Assembly: GCA_013416795.1 (NCBI GenBank) | Contig: RQSC01000908.1 | Span: 74,630-86,909 of the forward strand | Direction: 5' to 3' | From: Prasinococcaceae sp. CCMP 1430 | Taxonomy: Eukaryota; Prasinodermophyta; Palmophyllophyceae; Prasinococcales; Prasinococcaceae | Length of the DNA stretch: 12,280 nt | Shown here: piece by piece, positions 1 through 7,119 of the stretch | Layout of the letters: each line of letters starts with the position of its first letter | How positions within the stretch are numbered: position 1 is the first letter of the stretch | Position numbers and translations under genes: made by a program | The notes under the pieces: model-generated | What the model was told of the DNA's origin: nothing | What the model saw: the letters and a program-made list of their open reading frames with translations, nothing else | Databases searched by the model: none

Positions 1-244
1 AGCGCCTGAATCCGCCCCGCTCGGCCGCGCAGCGCGCCCCGGCGTGGCCTGCGCGCCGCGGCTCCCTCTCGCTCGCGCGTGCTCGCTCGCTCGCTCGCTC
101 GCTCGCGCCCCCCGCGCATTTTCCCGGCGCCAGCGTGGCACCAGCTGAGGCGGCAGCTGAGCGTGGCGGCGGGAGCGTTCTCAACGAAAGAAGGCGGGCG
201 CGGGGCTGCCACCTCAGGCGGCGGCAGGGCGCTCGCCCGCTGCG
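1..244 (+). promoter_or_regulatory. Upstream region of the first gene
   Basis: This GC-rich stretch precedes the tandem ATG ATG at 245. It holds a GCTC microsatellite (81-106) followed by a short A/T-containing patch (116-124) and a purine patch around 184-194. I see no TATA box or recognisable gene. It probably carries the 5' UTR and the proximal promoter, but nothing in the sequence fixes a transcription start. Confidence 0.35.
81..106. repeat. GCTC tetranucleotide microsatellite
   Basis: About six perfect tandem GCTC units are visible directly. They lie some 140 bp upstream of the start codon of the first gene, in probable promoter or 5' UTR sequence. Such tracts are length-variable between strains. 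Confidence 0.9.
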
Positions 245-2728
245 ATGATGGGCGGTGATGCAGGCGCGCCCGCCCCCCCCCATCCGACCGGACGCGCCGC
301 CGCCGGCCCCCCCGCGCCCTCGTTGCCGGCGGGCACGTCGCTCCCGCCCTTTACAGTGGTGGCGTCCTCGCGGGGTGCCGCGGGGCCACCGCCGCCGGTT
401 CCTGGGCCGCTCCCCGGAAACGCCTCTGTCGCTGGGCCGCTCTTCGCGCACGCTCCAACGCACGCAGCCGCTGTGGACGCCGCGGCACTGGCGGCCTTTA
501 CGACCGCCGCGGCGCGCGCGGCCGTTCCGACTGGTCTCGCCGCTCCGGCCGCCGCCGCGCCGTCGCCTTCGCCCGTTGTTGCGGTGGCCCCTCCGACGGG
601 GCCTGCGGTTGCAGCATCATCGCCTGCAGCATCATCGCCTGCAGCATCGTCGCCCGCATGGGTGTCAGCGTTTGCTGCCGCGCCCGCCCGCCAACCGACG
701 CTCCTTCCCGCGCCGGCACCGACGTCGGCTTCCGCGATTCCATACCGAGTTGCGACGGAGGCCCTGCCTAGTAGGGTGACGTGCGAGGCTGGAGACGGTG
801 GCTTGGCACCGGCGTCGGCTTTCGCGATTCCATACCGAGTCGCGACGGAGGCCCTGCCTAGTAGGGTGACGTGCGAGGCTGGAGACGGTGGCTTGGCACC
901 GGCGTCGGCTTTCGCGATTCCGCACCGAGTCGCGATGGAGGCCATGCCTAGAAGTAGAGTGACGTGCGAGGCTGGAGACGGCGGCGCCAAGCCACCTCAG
1001 CGCGCCGTGGAAACGGACGGCGACACAGAAACGGATGACGTCGACACCGACGCCGGCGCTGATGATCGAGGCGGAGCACGCTGCGAGCACCCTTCACACA
1101 CGGCGGCAGTCGAGGTGGCAGCTGAGATCGATGCGCTCGGCTCGCACCCTTCACACACGGCGGCAGTCGAGGTGGCAGCTGAGATCGATGCGCTCGGCTC
1201 ACACACGGCGGCAGTCGAGGTGGCAGCCGAGATCGATGCGCCCTCGCCGCGGCAGGGCAGAGTCGTCGACGATGTGCTACCCGCGGCTGTGCCGAGGCGC
1301 CCACGTTCTGGCCACCGCAAGCCGAAGGCCTTCCCCAAAGTCGAACCCATCAGGTGTTCGTGCTGCGGCGAGCCCCCTCACCCTGGCGATCCGAATGAGG
1401 TGTGGTTGGCGTGCGAGACGTGTGACACGTGGGCCCGCTTCGAGTGCGACTTCAAGGCGCGGCAGCGCCGCCGCAACAGCACGCCGCACGCCCTGAAGCG
1501 GCTCTTCAGTGGCCGCCTGCAACGCTGCTCGCAATGCTCAGCGACCAATCGGACGAAGTGTTCAGGAGCGCCGCAAGCAGGCCACGTTGACGCCGACGGG
1601 GTCGGCGCAGCGCGCGTGCGCGCACTGCGCTACCTGCGGCGGCATGCGTCGACGTACGTGACGGAGGAGATGGCCGCACACACGCTCGAGCAGCTTGGCC
1701 AACTGTGGCTGAGTCCTACGCCACTGCCGCGCTCGTCCTCGTTCGCAGGCACAGACATCCTGTGCTTTGCACCGAAGAAGGACGACGACGACGCGGTGAG
1801 GGCCGCACATGAGCAGCAGCGCAGCGGCTTCGAGGGAGTGAAGAGGGAACGCACGGCTGCGGAGGCGGCCGCGGCGCTATACGCCTCCCTTACGGCCACG
1901 CCTGAGCTCGCGCACGAGTTTGCCGCCACCCCGCCCAGCGCTTTCGACAAGCCCCAGAAGGCGCAGCCGACCAAGCCCAATGCTAGAGCTTCCAATCGAC
2001 GGAGCGTCGCCGATTCGTCGCAGCGCTCGCGCGCGGGCCCATCCCAACACAGGGGTGCCGTACGAGTGGGCGTCAAAGACGAGCCTGGCTCTCCGCGCGC
2101 GGCGCAGCAGCGAACGGGCGGCGGCAGCGAGCACCAGGACCCCTCTCTTTGTGGCGAGGACGACTGGGCGTACGAGCAGGAGCGTCCCAAGTACCCCGTG
2201 CCCAAGAAGGCGAAGATCGACGCGCCGCGTGGCCAACGATGCAAGAAGGTGGTCTCCGCCCTCGTGGCCGACGGCCGCACAAACCACTCGAAACGCTCTG
2301 GCACGAGCGCTGCCAGCGCCAACGCCAGCGCTGCCGGCTTGGATGGCGGAACGCAGGCGGTGCGTCCTGCAAAGGAGGAGTCGGGGCCCGTCGCCCCGAG
2401 CGCGGACATGGAGGGGATCCGACACGGGCTGGAGGGCGCAATCGCGTGCGATGAGATGGCCTTTGCGCGCGTGGCGAAGGTGCGCTACCTGCTCTACGGC
2501 ATTCAGTGGCGTCTCGGGTTGGACCCTGCGAGCATCGCCGCCACGGCGCCGTACGTGGCCGCACTGAAAAACCACCACAAGGTCCGCTCGGTGGCCGAGG
2601 CGGCAGCGCGGCTGGCGGTGGCCACGCCGATGTGGCGCGGCGCCGTCGAGGACGCCGAGAGGAGAGGCAGCGACGTGCACCTCCTCGACCAGGTGCGCGC
2701 ACAGCGAGAGGCAGGCGAGAGCAAGTGA
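245..2728 (+). CDS. Nuclear-type protein with PHD-like finger and internal tandem repeats
   Basis: This uninterrupted 827-residue frame starts at the first of two adjacent ATGs and ends in TGA. Residues 1-160 are Ala/Pro-rich and probably disordered. Residues 159-247 are three copies of a 30-residue repeat, and 282-332 are three copies of a 16-19-residue repeat rich in AAVEVAAEID. Residues 371-431 form a PHD-like finger: C371-x2-C374, C390-x2-C393, C401 and C428-x2-C431, with the CDxW signature of PHD domains. The usual His ligand position is Arg398. A basic patch at 653-668 (KKAK...RCKK) looks like a nuclear localisation signal. Residues about 726-805 are predicted helical and loosely resemble the TFIIS N-terminal (LW) domain, which is a weak inference. 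A role in chromatin or transcription is plausible but unproven. The gene converges on the SEL1L-like gene, with 85 bp between the stop codons. The N-terminal repeats could hide an intron, though the frame stays open. Confidence 0.72.
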   Translation: MMGGDAGAPAPPHPTGRAAAGPPAPSLPAGTSLPPFTVVASSRGAAGPPPPVPGPLPGNASVAGPLFAHAPTHAAAVDAAALAAFTTAAARAAVPTGLAAPAAAAPSPSPVVAVAPPTGPAVAASSPAASSPAASSPAWVSAFAAAPARQPTLLPAPAPTSASAIPYRVATEALPSRVTCEAGDGGLAPASAFAIPYRVATEALPSRVTCEAGDGGLAPASAFAIPHRVAMEAMPRSRVTCEAGDGGAKPPQRAVETDGDTETDDVDTDAGADDRGGARCEHPSHTAAVEVAAEIDALGSHPSHTAAVEVAAEIDALGSHTAAVEVAAEIDAPSPRQGRVVDDVLPAAVPRRPRSGHRKPKAFPKVEPIRCSCCGEPPHPGDPNEVWLACETCDTWARFECDFKARQRRRNSTPHALKRLFSGRLQRCSQCSATNRTKCSGAPQAGHVDADGVGAARVRALRYLRRHASTYVTEEMAAHTLEQLGQLWLSPTPLPRSSSFAGTDILCFAPKKDDDDAVRAAHEQQRSGFEGVKRERTAAEAAAALYASLTATPELAHEFAATPPSAFDKPQKAQPTKPNARASNRRSVADSSQRSRAGPSQHRGAVRVGVKDEPGSPRAAQQRTGGGSEHQDPSLCGEDDWAYEQERPKYPVPKKAKIDAPRGQRCKKVVSALVADGRTNHSKRSGTSAASANASAAGLDGGTQAVRPAKEESGPVAPSADMEGIRHGLEGAIACDEMAFARVAKVRYLLYGIQWRLGLDPASIAATAPYVAALKNHHKVRSVAEAAARLAVATPMWRGAVEDAERRGSDVHLLDQVRAQREAGESK
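611..655 (+). repeat. 15-bp coding minirepeat
   Basis: Three tandem 15-bp units (611-625, 626-640, 641-655) encode an Ala-Ser-Ser-Pro-Ala type motif in the disordered N-terminus of the first protein. The first two are identical and the third differs at two bases. The unit is a multiple of three, so copy changes preserve the frame. Confidence 0.9.
715..987 (+). repeat. 90-bp in-frame tandem repeat, three copies
   Basis: Copies lie at 715-804, 805-894 and 895-987. Copies one and two differ at only three positions in 90. Copy three is more diverged and has a 3-bp insertion. Each encodes about 30 residues containing the core RVTCEAGDGG. All copies stay in the same frame as the surrounding protein, so this is a coding minisatellite. 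Each unit carries one conserved Cys. Confidence 0.93.
1088..1240 (+). repeat. 57/48-bp in-frame tandem repeat
   Basis: Three copies begin at about 1088, 1145 and 1199. Measured from the shared TCACACACGG, the spacings are 57 bp and then 48 bp, so one copy lacks 9 bp. Each encodes SHTAAVEVAAEIDA, an amphipathic helix-like segment. Near-identity at the base level suggests recent duplication. Confidence 0.92.
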
Positions 2729-2813
2729 CGCGGACGTCGCGGCGAGCGCGCGCCGCGCTGCGGGCGATTGCGCCGTCACGAACTATCTTTGATTACGCCC
2801 ACGAGCCCGTCCC

Positions 2814-4371
2814 CTAAAGCTCCCGGTGCGACGCAGGCCCCGCTCCCGACCCTCGCCCGACGAGCGTGCGCAGGAAGCGCTTGATACGTACGTACCACAG
2901 CGAGGCGAAGGCAGGGAGCGCTTCGGCGCCGCCCTCGGCTTGCATGGCCCTCACGAAATGCGCCTCCGCCTCGGTGGCGTTGGCAGCGATGCGCGCACCG
3001 CCGTCACCCAGCGCGTGCAGCCAGCCGAGGCTGTAGTACGCCTCGGCCACGCCCTCGGCGGCCGCCTTCTCGAGCAAGCGCACCGCGTCCCTAGCGTCGC
3101 CTGCGTGCGCGCGCGCGAGTAGCAGGTGCGCGGCGTCCACCCACGCCTCGTGTGCGCCCGCTTCCGCCGCCATGCTGAGCGCAGAGGGTGCGAGCGGCGT
3201 CAGCGGGGTGCAAGGCAGGCGCAGATATGGCAGGCGGGCATACAACGGCTCGCGCTCGCGCGCGAGCGCGCTGCTGCACTCACAGGTGGTATTTCATCGC
3301 CGCCTGCGCGTGGTCCTGGCCCGGTTGCAGGAGCAAGTGTGACGTGCGCCCCTCCGCGAGCGCTCGTGCGCGCCCCTGCAGCAAAAACGCCGCGTTGCTC
3401 GCGGCCGTGGCCGACCCCTGCTCCGCGGTGAGTACGAAGTCGATGAGCGCGCCCAGCTCGCTCTCGCCGTGTTCCAAGGCGTTGACCGTGTCATCCGTGA
3501 CGTCCCCCCACTCCGAGCGCTCCGAGACGAACACGCGCAGGAAGCGCAAGCCCTCGCTGCAATTTTGGCGTACCCCCTGCCCATGCAGGTACATGTGGCC
3601 CAGCTGGTGCGGCGCTCGCCAGTGGCCGGCGTCCTGCGCTGCCTGGAACGCCTCGTACGCGGGGCGACACAGCACGCCGTCGTCGCCCTCGCCCTCCTGG
3701 GCCTCCACCTCGCCGCCCGCCGCGACGGCCGCGCGCCACTCCTGCAGGTGCAGCGAGCCCAGATTGAAGTGGCCGTCCGGGTCATCGATCGCCGCAGCCT
3801 CCTCGAAGTATTCCCGCGCCCGCGCCGTGTCCTTCTCGACGCCGTGTCCATTCCAGTACATGACGCCCAGCGCATTGAAGGCGGCTGGCATCCCATGGAC
3901 CTCCGCGCAGCGCTCAAACAGGGTGAGCGCCGCGGCGGTGTCCTCCCCGGCGCCGCCGAGGCCCTTCATCAGCATATAGCCGAGGTTGAATTCGCCCAGC
4001 GGGTCGCCCCCCGCAGCAGCCTCGCGAAATGCCCGCAGCGCGGCGGCGCCGTCGGGCTCGACGCCGGTGCCCGTCAGGTAGCGAAAGCCCATCTGTCGGT
4101 GCCCGCCCGGATCACCGCCGCGCGCGAGTGCCAGATCGGCCTCGACCTCGTCGGCGCTCTCTCCCACGCCGCCGTCGCCGCCCAGTGACAGCATGTCACC
4201 CGCCTCCGCCGCGCGCAGGCTCTCGAGCGTGTCGCCGTGGCGGTGCATGTCGCGCAGTTGCGCGGGCGGCGGCGGCAGCGCGAAGTCCTGCGCGTCCTCG
4301 GCACGCCGGAGCAGCTCGTCGGAGGCGGCCGACAGGAGGCGCGCGGCCTGGGTGCACGACAAGGGGTCGAC
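2814..4371 (-). CDS. SEL1L/HRD3-like Sel1-repeat protein (ERAD), 5' end unresolved
   Basis: SEL1L/HRD3 scaffolds the HRD1 ubiquitin ligase in ER-associated degradation through Sel1 repeats that receive misfolded substrates. Two exons are read: about 4371 to 3284 and 3174 to 2814. The intron at 3175-3283 (109 bp) has a GTGAGT donor and CTCAG acceptor; without splicing, the frame stops inside the donor. Joining restores CTC-ATG and continues a Sel1 repeat (KYHL|MAAEAGAHEAW). Typical Sel1 motifs are present: LGYMLMKGLGG, ALGVMYWNGHGVEKD, LGHMYLHGQGV, SNAAFLL and YSLGWLHALGDG. The C-terminal ALPAFASLWYV matches the position of the SEL1L segment after its last repeat. About 479 residues are supported. 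The frame opens at 4416 just after a stop and has no convincing initiator. By comparison with SEL1L the N-terminal repeats and signal peptide are missing. No clear C-terminal membrane segment is seen, and the protein ends in HREL. Confidence 0.82.
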
Positions 4372-4564
4372 GTCCGCTCCCGCGCGCGGCCCGCCGCGGC
4401 CCGCCGCGAGGCGCGCTCAGAAACGATCGCGCACATGTCAAAGAGGGTTTGGAGAAGCGGAGGCTTCGCGTCGGTGGGTTTCGGTCGGTGGTGGGCGGTG
4501 GGCTCGGCGGGGCGCGCGCGCGAGAGCGAGGGCCGGCGCCGGACGCAAGGGTGTCCCCTTCCTT

Positions 4565-4650
4565 TTTTTGCGCATTCACAATCTGAGAATGTACATACAT
4601 ATCATATTTAACCACGGGCGCCTCGAATCGAATCTGGCTGCGTAGCACAG
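4565..4650 (-). promoter_or_regulatory. A/T-rich island, probable promoter of the SEL1L-like gene
   Basis: In an otherwise very GC-rich region, 4575-4615 is rich in A and T and reads TTAAATATGATATG on the minus strand, resembling a TATA element. It lies about 200 bp upstream of the first supported SEL1L-like codons. Assignment to that gene is inferred from position and orientation only. Confidence 0.4.
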
Positions 4651-5195
4651 AAGTACAGTGGCATCGCGCTCCTCCGCCGCGGATCTGCGCGCATCGCCGG
4701 CCGGGCCTGCCGGCGAATTGCGGAATTGGCCGGCGGACCCGGGTGGGAATCCGATCCGCGCGCGCGCGCGCGGGCGCGCGCCGCGCCGGCAAAAGATACG
4801 CGCGCCGGAGCGACACGGGGCGACGGGTGCGCGCGCGCGGCGCGCGCGCGCGTCTTTTTCAGCCTTTTTTTTTTCTTGGTGTGCGTGTGTGTGTGTGGTG
4901 TGTTGCCGGCGAGCGCTGCGCGCGGCGTGCGCGCGTGGTGGGGCGGCGCGGGGGACGGCGCAGGGGAGGGAGGGGTGGAGGGGGTTGAGGGGAAGGGGGC
5001 CGCGAGCGTGGTATCCTCCTCTGTGCGCTCGCGATCGGCCTCGGCGCGGAGGAGCTGCTGCTGCCGCCGCCGGCGCCGCGGCGCGCGTCGACGACCCCTG
5101 CGGCGGCATCGCGCGCGCGCGCGCGCACGCGCGCGCGAGCGCTGACGCGTTGCAGTCCCAGCGCCCCCGCCAACGCGGGGGGAATGTGTGTGTGT

Positions 5196-5219
5196 GGGGG
5201 GGGTGGGCGGGTGGGTGGG
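5196..5219 (+). promoter_or_regulatory. G-quadruplex-type tract
   Basis: A run of eight G is followed by four GGG runs separated by single bases (G8-T-GGG-C-GGG-T-GGG-T-GGG). This satisfies the usual four-run short-loop rule for intramolecular G-quadruplexes. The core GTGGGCGGGTGGGTG (5204-5218) recurs exactly at 7814-7828 in the other intact divergent promoter. A GT tract lies just upstream in both. Confidence 0.6.
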
Positions 5220-5364
5220 AAGGGGAGAGGGAGGGGAGAAGGCCAGCCAGCCAGCCAGCCGCGCGCGCGCTGTGGCACCCCGCGGTGCACCACCCCCAAA
5301 TTGCATATCCGCGAAACACTCGCCGCCTCGTACGATATGAAAAATGATGTACCATCGCACCACA

Positions 5365-5381
5365 CATTTTACGGAAATGGG
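5365..5381 (+). promoter_or_regulatory. CGGAAATG promoter motif, copy 1
   Basis: The sequence CATTTTACGGAAATGGG sits in the A/T-rich island just before the likely start of the prolyl 4-hydroxylase. It matches 7935-7951 (CTTTTTGCGGAAATGAG) at 14 of 17 positions. It could be a core promoter or start-region element. Its ATG opens a four-codon frame whose stop overlaps the next ATG at 5388. Confidence 0.4.
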
Positions 5382-5390
5382 AGATGAATG

Positions 5391-5511
5391 ATGGTGCCCG
5401 TGTGTGCGAAAGCAGCGAGCGCTGCGTCGTTGCGCGCTGCCTCTCCTGCTGTTGACCACAGCGCGCGCGGGCGGCGAGGCCGCTTTGCGCGAGTGGGCGG
5501 GCGCGTGTCGG
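5391..5511 (+). other. Putative signal-peptide exon of the prolyl 4-hydroxylase
   Basis: One frame here encodes RKQRALRRCALPLLLLTTAR: a basic n-region, a leucine-rich core and small residues before a possible cleavage site. ER prolyl 4-hydroxylases need such a peptide. A candidate intron (5512-5644) has a GTGGGC donor and a CCAG acceptor and would join it in phase to the P4H frame. However, no ATG lies in this frame; the adjacent ATG ATG at 5388 is offset by one base. A sequencing indel, an extra upstream exon, or a false lead are all possible. Confidence 0.35.
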
Positions 5512-5683
5512 GTGGGCCCCTCCCCCTCTTCTCCGCCGGAGGGGGATCTGAGGGGGCGTTCGTTCGCCGCGGGCGGCCGCCGGGCGCGCGCGCGCACACC
5601 GCGCGGCGCAGCTGCGCGCGGCGCGGCGCGCAGCGCGCAGCCAGCGGGAGCGCTCGAAGCGCGATCAGCTGCCGCTGGCGGAG

Positions 5684-6715
5684 GTGATCGCGCGCGAGGA
5701 GGCCCAGCGGCGCCTCGGGGAGGACGACGTCGCCAACGATGCCGACGTGATCGACGTCGGCGATGAAAAGGAGGGTCAGGATCAGCTGGAGGATCAGTCC
5801 GGGGGCGTGGGCACCGGTGGGGAAAGCGCCCCGTCGGGCTCGGACGCGCCGCCGTACGTCCTGCCCTACGACGAGGACCCGCGCGTTGTCGTGGTGGCAC
5901 GCAAGCCGAAGAGCTTCCTGTTCAAAAATCTGCTCACGGACCAGGAGGCGGACGCGCTCATCGACATGGCGAGGCCCACCATGTTGAAGAGCACGGTGGT
6001 TGACAGCAGCACGGGCAAGAGCGTGGACTCGAACATCCGCACGAGCAGCGGCACGTTTCTCTCGCGCGGGCAGAACGACCTGGTGAGTGTGATCGAGGAG
6101 AAGGTAGCCAACTATTCGAAGGTGCCGGTGACACACGGCGAGGGGCTGCAAATCCTGCACTATGAGATCGGTCAGAAGTACGAGGCGCACTACGACTACT
6201 TCCACGACAAGTTCAACACGAGCCCGGAGAAGGGCGGCCAGCGGCTCGCGACGGTGCTCATGTACCTGACCACGGTCGAGAAGGGCGGCGAAACGGTCTT
6301 CCCGCACAGCTCGCCCAAGCCCGACTACGCCGCGCCACCGCTGAGCGACGAGTTTTGGTCGGCCTGCGCTAAGCGCGGCGCCGCGAATAAGCCGCAGAAG
6401 GGTGACGCGCTGCTCTTCTTCTCGCTGACCGACAACATGAAGGAGGACTCGAGCAGTCTGCACGCGAGCTGCCCAGTCATCGCCGGCGAGAAGTGGTCGG
6501 CCACCAAGTGGATGCACATCGGAGAGTTCGGGACGGGCACAACGCGCACAAATAAACACGAGGATGGCAAGAACTGCAGGGACGACAACGCCAACTGCGC
6601 CATGTGGGCGAAGGCGGGCGAGTGCGACAAGAACCCGGCCTTCATGACAGGCCCGGAGGGCCAATGTCAGATGTCGTGTGGGGCGTGCCACACGGACGTG
6701 CCACACATAGGTTAG
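5684..6715 (+). CDS. Prolyl 4-hydroxylase, 2OG-Fe(II) oxygenase with C-terminal ShK-type domain
   Basis: This enzyme family hydroxylates peptidyl proline using Fe(II), 2-oxoglutarate, O2 and ascorbate, usually in the ER/Golgi on secreted or cell-wall proteins. From the first in-frame ATG the protein has 343 residues. The catalytic core spans about 67-283: the iron ligands are H169 and D171 (YEAHYDYF) and H260 (SLHASCPV), and K270 in GEKWSATKW binds 2-oxoglutarate. GGETVFPH at 201-208 is also typical. A six-Cys ShK-type module follows (C298, C305, C314, C328, C332, C335, ending SCGAC), an add-on common in plant and algal P4Hs. The frame is open upstream to 5550, and the coding exon probably starts near 5645 after an intron. 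An acidic linker covers residues 13-65. It converges on PDCD5 with about 400 bp between stops. Confidence 0.94.
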   Translation: MIAREEAQRRLGEDDVANDADVIDVGDEKEGQDQLEDQSGGVGTGGESAPSGSDAPPYVLPYDEDPRVVVVARKPKSFLFKNLLTDQEADALIDMARPTMLKSTVVDSSTGKSVDSNIRTSSGTFLSRGQNDLVSVIEEKVANYSKVPVTHGEGLQILHYEIGQKYEAHYDYFHDKFNTSPEKGGQRLATVLMYLTTVEKGGETVFPHSSPKPDYAAPPLSDEFWSACAKRGAANKPQKGDALLFFSLTDNMKEDSSSLHASCPVIAGEKWSATKWMHIGEFGTGTTRTNKHEDGKNCRDDNANCAMWAKAGECDKNPAFMTGPEGQCQMSCGACHTDVPHIG

Positions 6716-7119
6716 GCGCGGGCGTCGGCTGTAAATCACTACGCATCAGTAATACGTGCAGCGGGCGAGCTCACACGCGTACGCAAGGCGCCCGCGGCTC
6801 GACCGTGCCCCTGCTCTCTCGCGAGCGCGTGCTGCTGATATTGGCCATGCGCTCCGCGAAAACGGGTGCTGTACGCTCGCCACGCATGCGCAGTGTGCGC
6901 GCACATACGCTGCCGCTGGTAGACTCTCCGTTATACACGCGCGCGCCGAGAGCGCATGGCACGAAATTCCACGCCGCGCAGCGTCTACCACCTTGGCAAG
7001 GCCATGGGGGCGGCCGGGGCGCGCGCATTGTGTCAGCGGCAGTCGTCGCATGGCACGCGCTCGTGCCGCGACAAGCACGCACGCGCCCTCGCACGCCTCT
7101 CGCGCGCTGACCGGGGAAC
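6716..7119. other. Convergent spacer between P4H and PDCD5
   Basis: About 400 bp lie between the two stop codons. Open frames exist on both strands, but they are short, Arg/Ala-rich and match nothing I recognise. TGTAAA occurs at 6730, 15 bp past the P4H stop; it resembles the green-algal polyadenylation signal but is very close to the stop, and I did not see it after the other genes. The right end could hold a small last exon of PDCD5. Confidence 0.5.

Larger units (their letters stand above)
4417..5376. other. Low-complexity intergenic region between SEL1L-like and P4H genes
   Basis: About 960 bp holds no recognisable gene. It consists of CG-alternating tracts (around 4757-4780, 4831-4852, 5110-5140), a T-run (4864-4872), GT tracts (4880-4900, 5185-5195), G-rich sequence (4940-5000, 5196-5240) and a CCAG tetranucleotide repeat (5243-5260). 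Two A/T-rich islands flank it, at about 4560-4650 and 5295-5390, and probably mark the two divergent promoters. Long open frames occur on both strands, but they have the Arg/Ala/Pro composition expected of random GC-rich sequence. Confidence 0.7.

Noticed and set aside
715-1240. Tandem direct repeats as a CRISPR-like array
   Set aside because: The copies abut with no unique spacers, unit lengths are multiples of three, and they stay in the frame of one protein in a eukaryotic genome.
1630-2779. Minus-strand open frames of 259 and 300 codons across the first gene
   Set aside because: They lie antisense to the PHD-like gene, whose domain and repeat content explains the sequence; composition is that of random GC-rich translation.
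4074-4436. ATG at 4436 as the start of the SEL1L-like protein
   Set aside because: It is in a different frame from the Sel1 repeats, and no convincing short intron links the two; the encoded peptide has no signal-peptide character.
4740-5140. CG-alternating tracts as a structured RNA or origin of replication
   Set aside because: They are simple dinucleotide expansions without stable, specific stem-loop architecture or any origin motif that I could identify.
6575-6690. ShK-type Cys module as a toxin gene
   Set aside because: It is the C-terminal add-on of a prolyl 4-hydroxylase, as is common in plants and algae; the name comes from fold similarity only.
6730-6735. TGTAAA as a proven green-algal polyadenylation signal
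   Set aside because: It is only 15 bp past a stop codon, and no similar hexamer was seen after the other genes in the window.
4608-6739. Very long minus-strand open frames (430 and 456 codons) antisense to P4H and its upstream region
   Set aside because: They are shadows produced by GC-rich third positions. They lack any family motif, are Arg/Ala/Pro-rich, and overlap a strongly supported enzyme on the other strand.
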